A stretch of 64,000 nt of DNA, taken from assembly GCF_009674485.1 (NCBI RefSeq), contig NZ_WKJJ01000003.1, forward strand, positions 310,001 to 374,000, read 5' to 3'. Source of the stretch: Pseudoduganella rivuli. GTDB taxonomy: Bacteria > Pseudomonadota > Gammaproteobacteria > Burkholderiales > Burkholderiaceae_D. The notes under the pieces are model-generated. The model saw only the letters and a list, made by a program, of their open reading frames with translations, did no database searches and was not told the origin of the DNA. Below, piece after piece: positions 16,962 through 27,072 of this stretch; position 1 is the stretch's first letter; the number at the start of each line of letters is the position of its first letter. The translations under genes were made by a program, and so were the position numbers.

Positions 16962-17741
16962 TCACTCTTGGTGCGTATAACCCAGCGTCGCGGAAATCTG
17001 GTTTGCCGTATTCACCAGGTCTTCCAGCCACTCGTCCTGCAAGCGGTCGGCGGGTGCGGAAATCGACAGGCCGGCCACCAGCTTGCCGGAATCGTCGCGG
17101 ATGCCGGCCGCCATGCAGCGCACGCCCAGTTCCAGTTCTTCATTGTCGCGCGCATAGCCGCGCGCGCGCACCAGGCTCAGTTCGCGCTCCAGCTTGGCCA
17201 GGTCCGTGATGGAATTCTTGTTGTGGCCCGCCAGTCCGGTGCGGGTGGCGTACGCGCGGATGGCTTTCGGATCGTCGACCGACAGGAACAGTTTGCCGGT
17301 GGACGTCAGGTGCAGCGGACCGCGGCCGCCAATGGCGCGCACCACCTGCATGCCGGAGCGTTCGGAAAACGCGCGGTCGATATAGACGATTTCATCGCCC
17401 TGGCGCACGGACAGGTTAATGGTCTGCTGTGTCTTCTTGTGCAAGGTGCGCATGAAGTCCAGCGCCGCTTCGCGGACGGACAGGCGGCTTTTCACCACGT
17501 TGCCCAATTCCAGCAGGCGCATGCCGAGGCGGTACGTACCCGGCTCGATACGGTCGACAAAGCGCGTGATCACCATGTCGTTGAGGATACGGTGCGCGGT
17601 GGATGGGTGCAGACCGGAGACTTTAGAGAGTTCCTTCAAACTCACGGGATCCGGGTACTTGGCCAGGGCGTCGAGCAGCGCCATCATGCGCTCGATGACC
17701 TGGATAGTCGTCTTTTGTTCTGGAACAGGTTCGATTTTCAT
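16962..17741 (-). CDS. IclR-family transcriptional regulator
   Basis: 259-aa regulator. It has an N-terminal winged helix-turn-helix (about 13-75, with LKELSKVSGLHPSTAHRILND) and a C-terminal IclR effector domain (about 90-255) containing the usual YIDRAF, LHLTSTGK and GVRCMAAGI motifs. Typical targets are catabolic operons responding to small carboxylates or aromatics. No catabolic gene lies next to it, so its target is unknown. Divergent from dgkA. Confidence 0.9.
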   Translation of the reverse strand: MKIEPVPEQKTTIQVIERMMALLDALAKYPDPVSLKELSKVSGLHPSTAHRILNDMVITRFVDRIEPGTYRLGMRLLELGNVVKSRLSVREAALDFMRTLHKKTQQTINLSVRQGDEIVYIDRAFSERSGMQVVRAIGGRGPLHLTSTGKLFLSVDDPKAIRAYATRTGLAGHNKNSITDLAKLERELSLVRARGYARDNEELELGVRCMAAGIRDDSGKLVAGLSISAPADRLQDEWLEDLVNTANQISATLGYTHQE

Positions 17742-17879
17742 GATGTGGTTGGTGCAATGCAGTATCAGATACCTGATTTATACCATGATGTGAAAAAAAT
17801 GGGAATTCCAGCACGCGCGTACGCTATGAAGAAGGCATAATGGCGCACCGTGTCAGTGACTCTTCCACAAATCTGTGCT

Positions 17880-18284
17880 ATGGCCCAACCTGATCAAACC
17901 AATCAACCCATCAGTGAATTCAAAAGCAAAAGCGGCTTCAAGCGGATTGTTTCCGCGCTGTTCTACTCGTTTGACGGTTTGAAGACGGCGCTGCAGACGG
18001 AGCATGCATTCCGCCAGGAATTGATGTTGCTGGCGGTGGCGGCGGTTGCGGCGTTTGCCTTGCCGGTATCGGCCTATGAGCGGCTGGCCATGCTGGGTTC
18101 CATCGTGCTGATGCTGATTGTCGAGCTGATCAATTCCGCCATCGAAGCCGTGGTGGACCGGGTTTCGCTGGAGCGGCATCCGCTGTCCAAGAATGCCAAG
18201 GATTTCGGCAGCGCCGCCGTGTTGCTGGCCGGTGGACTGGCGGCCGCTGTATGGGTTACCGTGCTGGTGCAACGGTTTGCATAA
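17880..18284 (+). CDS. dgkA: Diacylglycerol kinase
   Basis: 134-aa inner-membrane trimeric kinase phosphorylating diacylglycerol to phosphatidate, for recycling lipid head-group by-products. It has three predicted helices and the signature ELINSAIEAVVDR followed by KDFGSAAV. The start ATG (MAQPDQTN) is chosen over the in-frame GTG at 17850. The N terminus is about ten residues longer than E. coli DgkA. Confidence 0.93.
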   Translation: MAQPDQTNQPISEFKSKSGFKRIVSALFYSFDGLKTALQTEHAFRQELMLLAVAAVAAFALPVSAYERLAMLGSIVLMLIVELINSAIEAVVDRVSLERHPLSKNAKDFGSAAVLLAGGLAAAVWVTVLVQRFA

Positions 18285-18393
18285 ACTGTTTATGCTTTCA
18301 ATGCATATGGATGCTTGAAATGCTTAGTTCTCAAGTATAAGCCGCCCCCGTAATCTAGAGCTTCCAAAGTTCAACCAAAACGGGGTTAATAAG

Positions 18394-19398
18394 ATGCTGT
18401 ACAAGAAACTTTTCGCTGCACTGGCTGTTTCCGCTGTCGCCATCGCGCCAGCAGTTGCCGCTGAATTCAATCTGCTGAACGTGTCGTACGACCCCACCCG
18501 GGAACTGTACCAGGACGTCAATTCCGCCTTCGCCAAGTATTACCAGGCCAAGACTGGCGACACCGTGAAGATCAAGCAATCGCACGGCGGCTCCGGCAAG
18601 CAGGGCCGCGCTGTCATCGACGGCCTGGAAGCGGACGTCGTGACCCTGGCGCTGGCCTATGACATCGATGCGATTGCCGAGCGCAACCTGCTGGCCAAGG
18701 ACTGGCAAAAACGCCTGACGCACAACAGCACGCCGTACAGCTCGACCATCGTGTTCCTGGTCCGCAAAGGCAACCCGAAAGGCATCAAGGACTGGGGCGA
18801 CCTGGTGAAACCGGGCGTGTCCGTCATCACCCCGAATCCGAAAACCTCCGGCGGCGCCCGCTGGAACCACCTGGCCGCTTACGGCTATGCGCTGCGCCTG
18901 CCGGGCGGCACCCCGGCTTCCGCCAAGGATTACCTGACCAAGCTGTACAAAAACGTTCCGGTACTGGATTCCGGCGCCCGCGGCGCCACCACCACCTTCG
19001 TCGAGCGCGGCATCGGCGACGTGCTGCTGGCATGGGAAAACGAAGCGCTGCTGGCCATCAAGGAACTGGGCCCGACCAAGTTCGACATCGTGGCGCCATC
19101 GGTCTCCATCCTGGCGGAACCGCCGGTGGCCGTGGTCGACAAGGTCGCCGACAAGCGCGGCACCCGCAAAGTCGCGGAAGCGTACCTGAACTACCTGTAC
19201 ACGGACGAAGCGCAGGAAATCATCGCGAAGAATTACTACCGCCCGACGGTGGAAAAGGAAGCGAAGAAATATGCGTCGCAATTCCCGAACGTGAAACTGT
19301 TCACGCTGGCGCAAGTGTCGGGCGACTGGGCCAAGGCGCATAACACGCACTTCGCTGACGGCGGCCTGTTCGACCAGATTTACCAGCCAGGCAAATAA
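18394..19398 (+). CDS. sbp: Periplasmic sulfate-binding protein
   Basis: 334-aa substrate-binding protein for the sulfate/thiosulfate ABC importer. The signal peptide ends near residue 23 (AVAA-EF). The mature part has the family patterns [24 protein letters not shown] and [14 protein letters not shown], which carry sulfate-contacting residues. It is separated from its permease genes by a peroxiredoxin and a TauE-type gene, which is unusual; the later genes share strand and function. Confidence 0.95.
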   Translation: MLYKKLFAALAVSAVAIAPAVAAEFNLLNVSYDPTRELYQDVNSAFAKYYQAKTGDTVKIKQSHGGSGKQGRAVIDGLEADVVTLALAYDIDAIAERNLLAKDWQKRLTHNSTPYSSTIVFLVRKGNPKGIKDWGDLVKPGVSVITPNPKTSGGARWNHLAAYGYALRLPGGTPASAKDYLTKLYKNVPVLDSGARGATTTFVERGIGDVLLAWENEALLAIKELGPTKFDIVAPSVSILAEPPVAVVDKVADKRGTRKVAEAYLNYLYTDEAQEIIAKNYYRPTVEKEAKKYASQFPNVKLFTLAQVSGDWAKAHNTHFADGGLFDQIYQPGK

Positions 19399-19505
19399 GG
19401 ATCGATAATCGATAGCGAAAGGGACATGTTGCCAATGCCGCCAGATCAGGCGCACAATGCGCATTCGGCAACATGACCATTGATTAAACTTTTCAGGAGA
19501 CTCAC

Positions 19506-20144
19506 ATGACCCTGCGCCTGGGCGACACCGCCCCAGATTTCGAGCAGCAATCCTCCATCGGCCCCATCAAGTTCCACGAGTGGGCGGGCAATTCCTGGGT
19601 AGTCCTGTTCTCCCATCCAGCGGACTTCACGCCAGTCTGCACGACCGAACTGGGCCTGACCGCCAAGCTGAAACCGGAATTCGACAAGCGCAACGTGAAA
19701 GCCATCGCGCTGTCCGTTGACCCGGTGGAATCGCACACGGCGTGGATCAAGGATATCGAAGAAACCCAGAAAACCGTCGTGGGCTTCCCGATCATCGCTG
19801 ACGCCGACAAGAAAGTCGCGAACCTGTACGATATGATCCACCCGGAACAGTCGGCCACCGCCACCGTGCGTACGCTGTTCGTGATTGACCCGAACAAGAA
19901 AATCCGCCTGTCCATCACCTACCCGATGAGCACCGGCCGCAACTTCGACGAAGTGCTGCGCGTGATCGACGCCCTGCAACTGACCGACGGCTACACCGTG
20001 GCCACGCCAGGCAACTGGAAAGACGGCGATGACGTGATCATCCCGCTGACCGTGCAGGATCCGGAAGTGCTGAAGCAGAAATACCCGAAAGGCTTCAAAG
20101 CCGAGCGCCCATACCTGCGCGTGACGCCACAGCCGAACAAGTAA
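19506..20144 (+). CDS. 1-Cys peroxiredoxin (Prx6 type)
   Basis: 212-aa thiol peroxidase reducing H2O2 and organic hydroperoxides in the cytosol. The peroxidatic cysteine is C45 in DFTPVCTTE. No second cysteine is present, and the C-terminal GNWKDGDDVIIP motif marks the Prx6 (1-Cys) subfamily. It sits between sbp and the TauE/cys genes, so it may be coexpressed under sulfate limitation. It has its own AGGAGA ribosome site and terminator. Confidence 0.94.
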   Translation: MTLRLGDTAPDFEQQSSIGPIKFHEWAGNSWVVLFSHPADFTPVCTTELGLTAKLKPEFDKRNVKAIALSVDPVESHTAWIKDIEETQKTVVGFPIIADADKKVANLYDMIHPEQSATATVRTLFVIDPNKKIRLSITYPMSTGRNFDEVLRVIDALQLTDGYTVATPGNWKDGDDVIIPLTVQDPEVLKQKYPKGFKAERPYLRVTPQPNK

Positions 20145-20158
20145 TCGCATTGGCAATC

Positions 20159-20182
20159 ATGGGGCTTCGGCCCCATTTTTTT
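20159..20182 (+). terminator. Terminator after peroxiredoxin
   Basis: ATGGGGC-TTCG-GCCCCAT stem with a UUCG-type tetraloop and a run of seven T. Confidence 0.93.
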
Positions 20183-20299
20183 CGCCATTGTCGTTTTCCG
20201 CATATCCAAATACGCCACTTCCGCATAAGCAAATAAGCACTTTGTTGTTTGGCTCATATGCAACCTCCCGTACCCTTACGCATTCTTGGGGAGAATTGC

Positions 20300-21073
20300 A
20301 TGGATATGTCGTTTGTCATTTCGGGTTTTGCGGTAGGTATCCTGGTCGGCATGACAGGGGTAGGCGGGGGCTCGCTGATGACGCCGCTGCTGACCTTGAT
20401 GTTCGGCGTGTCGCCTTCCGTGGCCGTTGGCACCGACCTGGCATTCGCTTCCATCACGAAAACCGCCGGCACCGTGACACACCGCGTGCGGGGCACCGTG
20501 CGCTGGGATATCGTGCGCCTGCTGTGCTACGGCGCCTTGCCGGCCGCAGTGGTTGCCGCTATCGCATTGAAGCAATTTGGCGCGCTGGACAAGGAAATCG
20601 GCCAGATCATCCGTTATTCGATTGCCGGCTCCGTCATGCTGACGGTGGTGGCGCTGCTGTTCAAACGCAAAATGCTGGCCTGGATCACGGCCCATCCCGA
20701 GCGCCAGTTGCAGGGCCGCGCTCTGGATATCTCCACCGTGGTGGCGGGCGCCATACTGGGCACCCTGGTCACCGTGTCGTCGATCGGCGCCGGCGCCATT
20801 GGCGCGACCCTGCTGGTCATGATGTATCCACGCCTGAGCGCCGCTGAAGTGGCCGGCACCGATATCGCTTACGCGGTGCCGCTGACGGCCATCGCAGCCG
20901 TGGGCCACTGGTGGCTGGGTTCGATCGACTGGATGTTGCTGGTGACCTTGCTGGTGGGATCCGTGCCGGGCATCACCATTGGTTCGTGGTTTGCCCGCGC
21001 CGTGCCGGAGCGCATCCTGCGCGCCTTGCTGGCGATGACGTTGATGGGCGTTGCAGCCAAGCTGATCGCTTAA
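20300..21073 (+). CDS. TauE/SafE-family sulfite exporter-like permease
   Basis: 257-aa polytopic membrane protein with two TauE/SafE repeats (GMTGVGGGSLMTPLL near the N terminus and SSIGAGAIGATLLVMMYP in the second half). Members move sulfite, sulfonates or other organic anions. Its place between sbp and cysTWA supports a sulfur role, perhaps sulfite or thiosulfate. GGGGAG precedes the ATG at 20300, which decides against the frame start at 20249. Confidence 0.87.
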   Translation: MDMSFVISGFAVGILVGMTGVGGGSLMTPLLTLMFGVSPSVAVGTDLAFASITKTAGTVTHRVRGTVRWDIVRLLCYGALPAAVVAAIALKQFGALDKEIGQIIRYSIAGSVMLTVVALLFKRKMLAWITAHPERQLQGRALDISTVVAGAILGTLVTVSSIGAGAIGATLLVMMYPRLSAAEVAGTDIAYAVPLTAIAAVGHWWLGSIDWMLLVTLLVGSVPGITIGSWFARAVPERILRALLAMTLMGVAAKLIA

Positions 21074-21101
21074 TTCTATATATTCGTAATATCCATATAT
21101 G

Positions 21102-21143
21102 CAGGGCGGCGGTGCTGAAAAGCACGCCGCCCTGTTGCTTTTC
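21102..21143 (+). terminator. Terminator-like hairpin after the TauE gene
   Basis: 10-bp stem CAGGGCGGCG/CGCCGCCCTG, extended by an inner TGCT/AGCA, followed after TTGC by TTTTC. The cysT promoter must lie between this hairpin and 21308. That stretch also holds AATGAT-GA-ATCATT at 21225-21238 as a possible operator. Confidence 0.8.
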
Positions 21144-21308
21144 TGGTGCAAGCCGCGCTGTTACTGGGGAAGCGCGGCGGAAGCCTGCTTTATGGCAAAT
21201 CTTATATAGCGTTAACGACTATGCAAATGATGAATCATTCGTTTGTTCTATGCGGATTGGATGCGAATATGGCGCCCTCATAGAAGGATTTGTAATAAGG
21301 GATGACCC

Positions 21309-22205
21309 ATGTCTGCAACCTACGCGCAAGCGGCCTCGCCAACGGCCGCAGCGGTTCAGCTTCCGGCCAGGCGGCCGGCGCCGTACCGCGTGATGCCCGG
21401 CTTTAACCTGTCGCTGGGTTTCACCCTGCTGTACCTGACATTGATCGTGCTGATTCCGCTGTCGGCCGTGTTCCTGAAAACGTTCACGATGGACTGGGAA
21501 CATTTCGTGCGCACCGTGACGTCCGAGCGCGTGATGGCGTCGTACCGCCTGACGTTTGGCGCCTCGCTGATCGGCGCCACCATCAACGCGTTCTTCGGCT
21601 TCATCGTGGCCTGGGTGCTGGTGCGCTACCAGTTCCCCGGCAAGCGCATCGTCGACGCGCTGGTGGACTTGCCGTTCGCGTTGCCGACCGCCGTGGCCGG
21701 CATCACGCTGACGGCGCTGTATTCGGCCAACGGCTGGTTCGGTTCCATCATCGAAGGCAAGTTCGGTTTGAAAATCGCGTTCACGCCGATCGGCGTCATG
21801 GTGGCGCTGACCTTCATCGGTTTGCCGTTCGTCGTGCGTACCGTGCAGCCGGTGCTGGAAGACGCCGAGCGCGAACTGGAAGAAGCGGCCGCCAGCCTGG
21901 GCGCCAGCGCGTGGCAAACCTTCAGCCGCGTGGTGTTCCCGACCGTGCTGCCGTCGCTGCTGACGGGCTTTGCGCTGGCCTTTGCCCGCGCCACGGGCGA
22001 ATACGGTTCCGTCATCTTCATCGCCGGCAACATGCCGATGGTGTCGGAAATCACGCCGCTGTTCATCATCACCAAGCTGGAACAGTACGACTACACGGGC
22101 GCCACCGCCATTGCCGTGGTCATGCTGCTGATTTCGTTTGTGCTGTTGTTGGCGATCAACCTGTTGCAGGCGTGGGCCCGCGGCAAATCGGGCAAGGGGA
22201 AATAA
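21309..22205 (+). CDS. cysT: Sulfate/thiosulfate ABC transporter permease CysT
   Basis: 298-aa permease with six helices and the cytoplasmic EAA loop ([19 protein letters not shown]). The family pattern [19 protein letters not shown] is present. An N-terminal tail of about 30 residues, Ala/Pro-rich, precedes the first helix. One base separates its stop from cysW. It acts in assimilatory sulfate import with CysW, CysA and the upstream Sbp. Confidence 0.95.
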   Translation: MSATYAQAASPTAAAVQLPARRPAPYRVMPGFNLSLGFTLLYLTLIVLIPLSAVFLKTFTMDWEHFVRTVTSERVMASYRLTFGASLIGATINAFFGFIVAWVLVRYQFPGKRIVDALVDLPFALPTAVAGITLTALYSANGWFGSIIEGKFGLKIAFTPIGVMVALTFIGLPFVVRTVQPVLEDAERELEEAAASLGASAWQTFSRVVFPTVLPSLLTGFALAFARATGEYGSVIFIAGNMPMVSEITPLFIITKLEQYDYTGATAIAVVMLLISFVLLLAINLLQAWARGKSGKGK

Positions 22206-22206
22206 G

Positions 22207-23106
22207 ATGAGTGGAGCACCTGCAACTGTCGCCGCACCCGCCCAACGCCGTGGCGAACTGCCGCAGCAAACCAATGTGCTGGAACCGGCCTGGGTCAAAG
22301 CCGCGCTGATCGCCGTCGCGCTGTTGTTCCTGACGCTGTTCCTGTTCGTGCCGCTGGTGGCCGTGTTCACCGAAGCGCTGAAAAAAGGCTGGGAAACCTA
22401 CCTGACCGCGATCTCCGAAGAGGATGCGCGCGCCGCCATCAAGCTGACCCTGATCACCGCATCGATTGCCGTGCCGCTGAACCTGGTCTTTGGCGTGGCC
22501 GCATCGTGGTGCATCGCCAAGTTTGAATTCAGGGGCAAGAGCCTGCTGCTGACGTTGATCGACTTGCCGTTTTCCGTGTCGCCCGTGATTTCCGGCCTGA
22601 TTTACGTGCTGCTGTTTGGCGCCCAGGGCTGGTTCGGCCCGTGGCTGCAGGCACACGACATCAAGATCCTGTTTGCCGTGCCGGGCATCGTGCTGGCCAC
22701 CATCTTCGTCACGTTCCCGTTCGTCGCGCGCGAACTGATCCCGCTGATGCAGGCGCAGGGCAGCGAAGAAGAGGAAGCGGCCATCGTGCTGGGCGCGTCC
22801 GGCTGGCAAACTTTCTTCCGCGTGACCCTGCCGAACATCAAGTGGGGCCTGCTGTACGGCGTGATTTTGTGTAACGCCCGCGCCATGGGCGAATTCGGCG
22901 CCGTGTCCGTGGTGTCCGGCCACATCCGCGGCGAAACCAATACGGTGCCGCTGCAGGTGGAAATTCTTTACAACGAATACAACTTCGCGGCCGCCTTTGC
23001 CGTCGCCTCGCTGCTGGCCTTGCTGGCGCTGGTGACGCTGGCCCTGAAATCCTTTATCGCATGGCGTCTTCATGAAGACTACGCCGGCGCTGACAACGAA
23101 CACTGA
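22207..23106 (+). CDS. cysW: Sulfate/thiosulfate ABC transporter permease CysW
   Basis: 299-aa permease partner of CysT, with EAA loop [20 protein letters not shown] and the conserved [20 protein letters not shown]. The ATG at 22207 directly after the cysT stop is the natural start; a longer in-frame start at 22138 lies inside cysT. cysA follows after 14 nt. Confidence 0.95.
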   Translation: MSGAPATVAAPAQRRGELPQQTNVLEPAWVKAALIAVALLFLTLFLFVPLVAVFTEALKKGWETYLTAISEEDARAAIKLTLITASIAVPLNLVFGVAASWCIAKFEFRGKSLLLTLIDLPFSVSPVISGLIYVLLFGAQGWFGPWLQAHDIKILFAVPGIVLATIFVTFPFVARELIPLMQAQGSEEEEAAIVLGASGWQTFFRVTLPNIKWGLLYGVILCNARAMGEFGAVSVVSGHIRGETNTVPLQVEILYNEYNFAAAFAVASLLALLALVTLALKSFIAWRLHEDYAGADNEH

Positions 23107-23120
23107 GCCGGAGAACACTG

Positions 23121-24194
23121 ATGACTATCGCAGTCAAGAACATCAACAAGCGTTTCGGCGATTTCGTCGCCCTGAACAATGTGTCGCTGGACTTCCCGAC
23201 CGGCGAACTGACCGCGCTGCTGGGCCCGTCCGGCTGCGGCAAGACCACGCTGCTGCGCTGCATCGCGGGCCTGGAACATCCGGATTCCGGCCAGGTGCTG
23301 CTCGATGGCAGCGACGCGTCGGACCGCCACGTGCGCGAGCGCCAGGTGGGTTTCGTGTTCCAGCACTATGCGCTGTTCAAGCACATGACCGTGTTTGAAA
23401 ACGTGGCCTTCGGCCTGCGCGTGAAATCGCGCGCCGAGCGCCCGTCGGAAACGCAGATCCGCAAGAAAGTCATGGATTTGCTGGGCCTGGTGCAGCTGGA
23501 CTGGCTGGCCGACCGCTATCCGCCGCAACTGTCCGGCGGCCAGCGCCAGCGTATCGCGCTGGCCCGCGCGCTGGCCGTGGAGCCGCGCGTGCTGTTGCTG
23601 GACGAGCCGTTCGGCGCGCTGGATGCGAAAGTGCGCAAGGAATTGCGCCGCTGGCTGCGCCGCCTGCACGATGAATTGCACGTGACGTCGATTTTCGTCA
23701 CGCACGACCAGGAAGAAGCGCTGGAAGTGGCGGACCAGGTGGTGTTGATGAACAAGGGCAAAGTCGAACAACTGGGTGCGCCGGACGAAGTGTATAACCA
23801 TCCGGCTTCGCCGTTCGTGTATGGCTTCCTCGGCAACGTCAACGTGTTCCATGGCCGCGTGCACGAAGGCGTCATCACCAGCGGCGATATCGCGCTGGAT
23901 GTGCCGTCCCACGGCGCCGTGCAGGACAGCAAAGGCACGGCGTACATTCGCCCGCACGACCTGGACGTGGAGCGCTACACGCCGGATGCGGAAGGCATCG
24001 TCGTGAAACTGCGCCGCGCCCACGCGATCGGCCCGCTGGCGCAGCTGGACCTGGAGCGTGCCGATACCGCCGAGCTGATCGAAGCAGTGATTCCCAACGA
24101 CCGCTACCGCCAGCTGGGCCTGAAAGATGGCGAAACCCTGGTGGTGCGCCCGAAACGTTTGCATGTGTTTGTCGATGAAGGTACCTCCATATGA
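23121..24194 (+). CDS. cysA: Sulfate/thiosulfate import ATP-binding protein CysA
   Basis: 357-aa ATPase. It has Walker [10 protein letters not shown] at 35-43, Q-loop [10 protein letters not shown], signature LSGGQRQR, Walker [13 protein letters not shown] and switch histidine in VTHDQEEA. The C-terminal TOBE-like part (about 240-350) is normal for CysA. Its last four bases overlap the start of the regulator gene, so the regulator is translated from the same mRNA. Confidence 0.96.
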   Translation: MTIAVKNINKRFGDFVALNNVSLDFPTGELTALLGPSGCGKTTLLRCIAGLEHPDSGQVLLDGSDASDRHVRERQVGFVFQHYALFKHMTVFENVAFGLRVKSRAERPSETQIRKKVMDLLGLVQLDWLADRYPPQLSGGQRQRIALARALAVEPRVLLLDEPFGALDAKVRKELRRWLRRLHDELHVTSIFVTHDQEEALEVADQVVLMNKGKVEQLGAPDEVYNHPASPFVYGFLGNVNVFHGRVHEGVITSGDIALDVPSHGAVQDSKGTAYIRPHDLDVERYTPDAEGIVVKLRRAHAIGPLAQLDLERADTAELIEAVIPNDRYRQLGLKDGETLVVRPKRLHVFVDEGTSI

Positions 24195-25123
24195 ACTTCC
24201 AGCAATTACGCTCGATCCGCGAAGCGGCCCGCCGCAATTACAACCTGACGGAAGTCGCCAACGCGCTGTACACGTCGCAGCCTGGCGTATCGCGCCAGAT
24301 CCGCGAACTGGAAGATGAACTGGGCGTCATCATCTTCGAACGCAATGGCAAGCGCCTGACCGGCTTGACGGAGCCGGGCAAGGGCATCCTGAAGATCGTC
24401 GAACGCTTGCTGGTGGAAGCGGAAAACCTGCAGCAGGCCAGCCTCGAATATGCGGGCCAGAGCAGCGGCACGCTGACCATCGCCGCCACCCACACGCAAG
24501 CCCGCTATGCGCTGCCGAAAGTCGTGCAGAGCTTCCGCGCATCGTTCCCCGATGTGCGCATCGCGCTGCAGCAAAGCTCGCCGGAACACATCGCGGAATG
24601 GGTATTGTCCGGCAAGGCCGACATCGGCATTGCGACCGAAGGCTTGTCGCAATTCCCCGATCTGGTGTCATTCCCGTGCTACCGCTGGAGCCACCTGATC
24701 GTGGTGCCGGACAACCATCCGCTGCTGGCCCGTTCGCCGATCCACCTGGAAGACCTGGCGGAATTCCCGCTGATTACCTATGACGTGGGTTTCACGGGCC
24801 GTGGCCACCTGGATGCCGCGTTCGAGCGTGCCGGGCTGCGCCCGGACATCGTGCTGACGGCGATGGATTCCGACGTCATCAAGCAATACGTGGCGATGGG
24901 GCTGGGTGTGGGCATCGTGGCGTCGATGGCATTCGACCATGGCCGCGACAAGGGTTTGCGCGCGGTGGAAGCGTCGCACCTGTTTGCCGCCAACACCACG
25001 CGGCTGGCCGTGCGCCGCGGCGCCTACCTGCGCACCTATGCGCAGGAATTCATCCAGCAATTTGCGCCGGAACTGAGCCGGCGTGAAATTGAACGGACGC
25101 TGGGGGGCGAGGAGGCTGCGTAA
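24191..25123 (+). CDS. cysB: CysB/Cbl-type LysR transcriptional regulator
   Basis: 310-aa LysR-type regulator whose N terminus [20 protein letters not shown] matches CysB/Cbl. The helix-turn-helix spans about 17-45 ([22 protein letters not shown]). The effector domain includes the CysB-like [10 protein letters not shown] near residues 100-109, where N-acetylserine or sulfate would bind. As the last gene of cysTWA it is likely the activator of sulfate assimilation. Cbl is the alternative name; I cannot exclude it. Confidence 0.9.
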   Translation: MNFQQLRSIREAARRNYNLTEVANALYTSQPGVSRQIRELEDELGVIIFERNGKRLTGLTEPGKGILKIVERLLVEAENLQQASLEYAGQSSGTLTIAATHTQARYALPKVVQSFRASFPDVRIALQQSSPEHIAEWVLSGKADIGIATEGLSQFPDLVSFPCYRWSHLIVVPDNHPLLARSPIHLEDLAEFPLITYDVGFTGRGHLDAAFERAGLRPDIVLTAMDSDVIKQYVAMGLGVGIVASMAFDHGRDKGLRAVEASHLFAANTTRLAVRRGAYLRTYAQEFIQQFAPELSRREIERTLGGEEAA

Positions 25124-25137
25124 ACAACATTGTTTAC
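25120..25137. promoter_or_regulatory. Perfect 18-bp palindrome GTAAACAA-CA-TTGTTTAC
   Basis: 8-2-8 inverted repeat overlapping the cysB stop codon and lying about 105 bp before the chemoreceptor start. It has low GC and no U-tract, so it resembles a dimeric-regulator operator more than a terminator. Confidence 0.6.
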
Positions 25138-25166
25138 GACAACTGTGGCGGAAATGCTATTCGGCC

Positions 25167-25193
25167 ACAATTTCCTGAAGACATTGCCGATTC
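25167..25193 (+). promoter_or_regulatory. Possible sigma-28 flagellar promoter for the chemoreceptor
   Basis: GCCGATTC at 25186-25193 differs at two positions from the sigma-28 -10 consensus GCCGATAA. ACAATTTC, 11 nt upstream, is a poor match to TAAAGTTT. The position, 48 nt before the methyl-accepting protein, makes it plausible only. Confidence 0.3.
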
Positions 25194-25241
25194 GCCATAT
25201 ACTGAATTCCACCATGTAACCTTCATTGAAGGAGCGTCAAA

Positions 25242-26927
25242 ATGGGAATCAGCAACTGGAAAATCGGCGCCCGCCTGGCCGCCGGTTTAGGTCTGTCACT
25301 GGCGTTCATGATCGGCATGTCCGTGATTGGCATTACCAACCTGGGCAAGGTTGACGACGCCACCGGTGACCTCGATGCCGACAAGGTCCCCAAGGTCATC
25401 GAAGCCTATGAGGCGATCGGCGGCGTCAACGACATCGCCCGCGCCATGCGCAATGCCATGCTGTCCACCGATCCCGACACCGTGAAGAAGGAATTGAAGC
25501 GGGTCGACGACAAGAAGGTGGAAATCGCCAGCCACCTCGACAAGCTGGGCAAGCTGATTGCCGACGACGAAGACCAGGAAAGCAAGGCCAAACTCAAAGC
25601 CGTGCAAGAGGCGAATCAGCGCTACCTGGCGGTGCAGTCCACGTTTATCACCAAATCCGCCGACCACGACAAGCGCGATGAAAACGTCGTGTATCTGCTG
25701 ACCACGGTGCGCAAAGAGCAGACCGCTTACCTGAACAGCTTGCAGGAACTGGTGAAATACCAGATCAGCGCGGTCGACAAGGCCGCCACCGATGCCCACG
25801 CCGCCTACGTGTCGGTGCGGAACATGATGATTGCGCTGACCGTGCTTGCGGCCGTGCTGGCGTCGCTGGTGCTGTACTGGATCACGCGCAGTATCACGGA
25901 GCCGCTGAACCGCGCTGTCGGCGTGGCCGAAGCCGTGGCGGGCGGCGACCTCACCATGCACATCGAATCCGATACGCGGGACGAGACGGGCCAGTTGCTG
26001 CGGGCCTTGCGCAACATGAATGACAGCCTGGTCAACACGGTCGGCCGTGTGCGTTCCGGTTCCGACACGATTACCACCGCCACCAATGAAATCGCGACCG
26101 GCAACATGGATTTGTCGAGCCGGACTGAAACCCAGGCATCCAGCCTGGAGGAAACCGCGTCGTCGATCGAGGAATTGACGTCGACCGTCACGCAGAATGC
26201 GGAAAACGCGCGCCAGGCCACGGCGCTGGTGGTGGCGGCGTCGGACTTCGCCAGCAAGGGCGGCAAGGTGGTGGGCGAAGTGGTGTCGACCATGGGCGCC
26301 ATCAAGGAAAGCTCCAGCAAGATCGTCGACATCATTGCCGTCATCGACGGCATCGCGTTCCAGACCAATATCCTGGCATTGAACGCGGCGGTGGAAGCGG
26401 CGCGCGCCGGCGAGCAGGGCAGGGGCTTCGCCGTGGTGGCGTCGGAGGTGCGGGGCCTGGCGCAGCGTTCGGCCGCGGCGGCCAAGGAAATCAAGGAATT
26501 GATCAACCGCTCGGTGGAAACCGTCGATACCGGCGCCCGCCTGGTCGATGAAGCGGGCGCCACGATGGATGGCATCGTCACGGCGGTCAAGCAGGTGGCC
26601 GACATCATGACGGAAATTTCCGCCGCCAGCCAGGAACAGAGTTCCGGCATTGCGCAAGTCAACGAAGCCATCGTGCAGATCGACGACGCCACGCAGCAAA
26701 ACGCCGCGCTGGTGGAAGAGGCGGCAGCCGCCGCGCAATCGCTGCGCGACCAGGCGCAATTGCTGTCGGAAGCGGTCAGCGTGTTCCGCATTGCGGGGCA
26801 GCAGTATCAGGTGCCGCAGAGCGTGGCGCCGGTGTTGAAAAAGCCGGTCCAGGCGCTGGTCAAAGTGGAACCGAAGGCCAAACGCCCGGTACCGGTAACG
26901 CAGGACGATGGGTGGGAGGAATTCTGA
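25242..26927 (+). CDS. Methyl-accepting chemotaxis protein (4HB sensor)
   Basis: 561-aa chemoreceptor. TM1 is at about 11-31, the periplasmic four-helix-bundle sensor at about 35-190, TM2 at about 192-213, then a HAMP domain and the long signalling coiled coil. The hairpin tip is intact ([20 protein letters not shown], then [17 protein letters not shown]), so it should engage CheA and CheW. The C-terminal GWEEF matches the pentapeptide tether for CheR/CheB. The ligand is unknown. Its place after the sulfate cluster does not prove a sulfur ligand. Confidence 0.95.
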   Translation: MGISNWKIGARLAAGLGLSLAFMIGMSVIGITNLGKVDDATGDLDADKVPKVIEAYEAIGGVNDIARAMRNAMLSTDPDTVKKELKRVDDKKVEIASHLDKLGKLIADDEDQESKAKLKAVQEANQRYLAVQSTFITKSADHDKRDENVVYLLTTVRKEQTAYLNSLQELVKYQISAVDKAATDAHAAYVSVRNMMIALTVLAAVLASLVLYWITRSITEPLNRAVGVAEAVAGGDLTMHIESDTRDETGQLLRALRNMNDSLVNTVGRVRSGSDTITTATNEIATGNMDLSSRTETQASSLEETASSIEELTSTVTQNAENARQATALVVAASDFASKGGKVVGEVVSTMGAIKESSSKIVDIIAVIDGIAFQTNILALNAAVEAARAGEQGRGFAVVASEVRGLAQRSAAAAKEIKELINRSVETVDTGARLVDEAGATMDGIVTAVKQVADIMTEISAASQEQSSGIAQVNEAIVQIDDATQQNAALVEEAAAAAQSLRDQAQLLSEAVSVFRIAGQQYQVPQSVAPVLKKPVQALVKVEPKAKRPVPVTQDDGWEEF

Positions 26928-26938
26928 CGCTGGCGTTG

Positions 26939-27041
26939 TAGGGCGGATTGGCTCCATCAAGCCGCCATGCGTGCGTTGCCGCCGCGGCATGCGCTGGTGG
27001 TTGCGCACGCATGGCGGCTTTGCTGACGCAAAACCGCCCTA
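26939..27041. repeat. Inverted pair of REP-like elements (BIME-like)
   Basis: Copy A (26939-26975, plus) and copy B (27004-27041, minus) share TAGGGCGG-(N)-GC-N6-AAGCCGCC-ATGCGTGCG and face each other, giving a large hairpin with the arms GCCGCCATGCGTGCG/CGCACGCATGGCGGC. Each copy is itself a stem-loop (GGCGG.../...CCGCC). They fill the gap between the chemoreceptor and the convergent aldo/keto reductase. A third copy lies at 59907-59943. Confidence 0.85.
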
Positions 27042-27072
27042 TGGATTTTGGGTCCCAGACCGAGGGGCCGAT

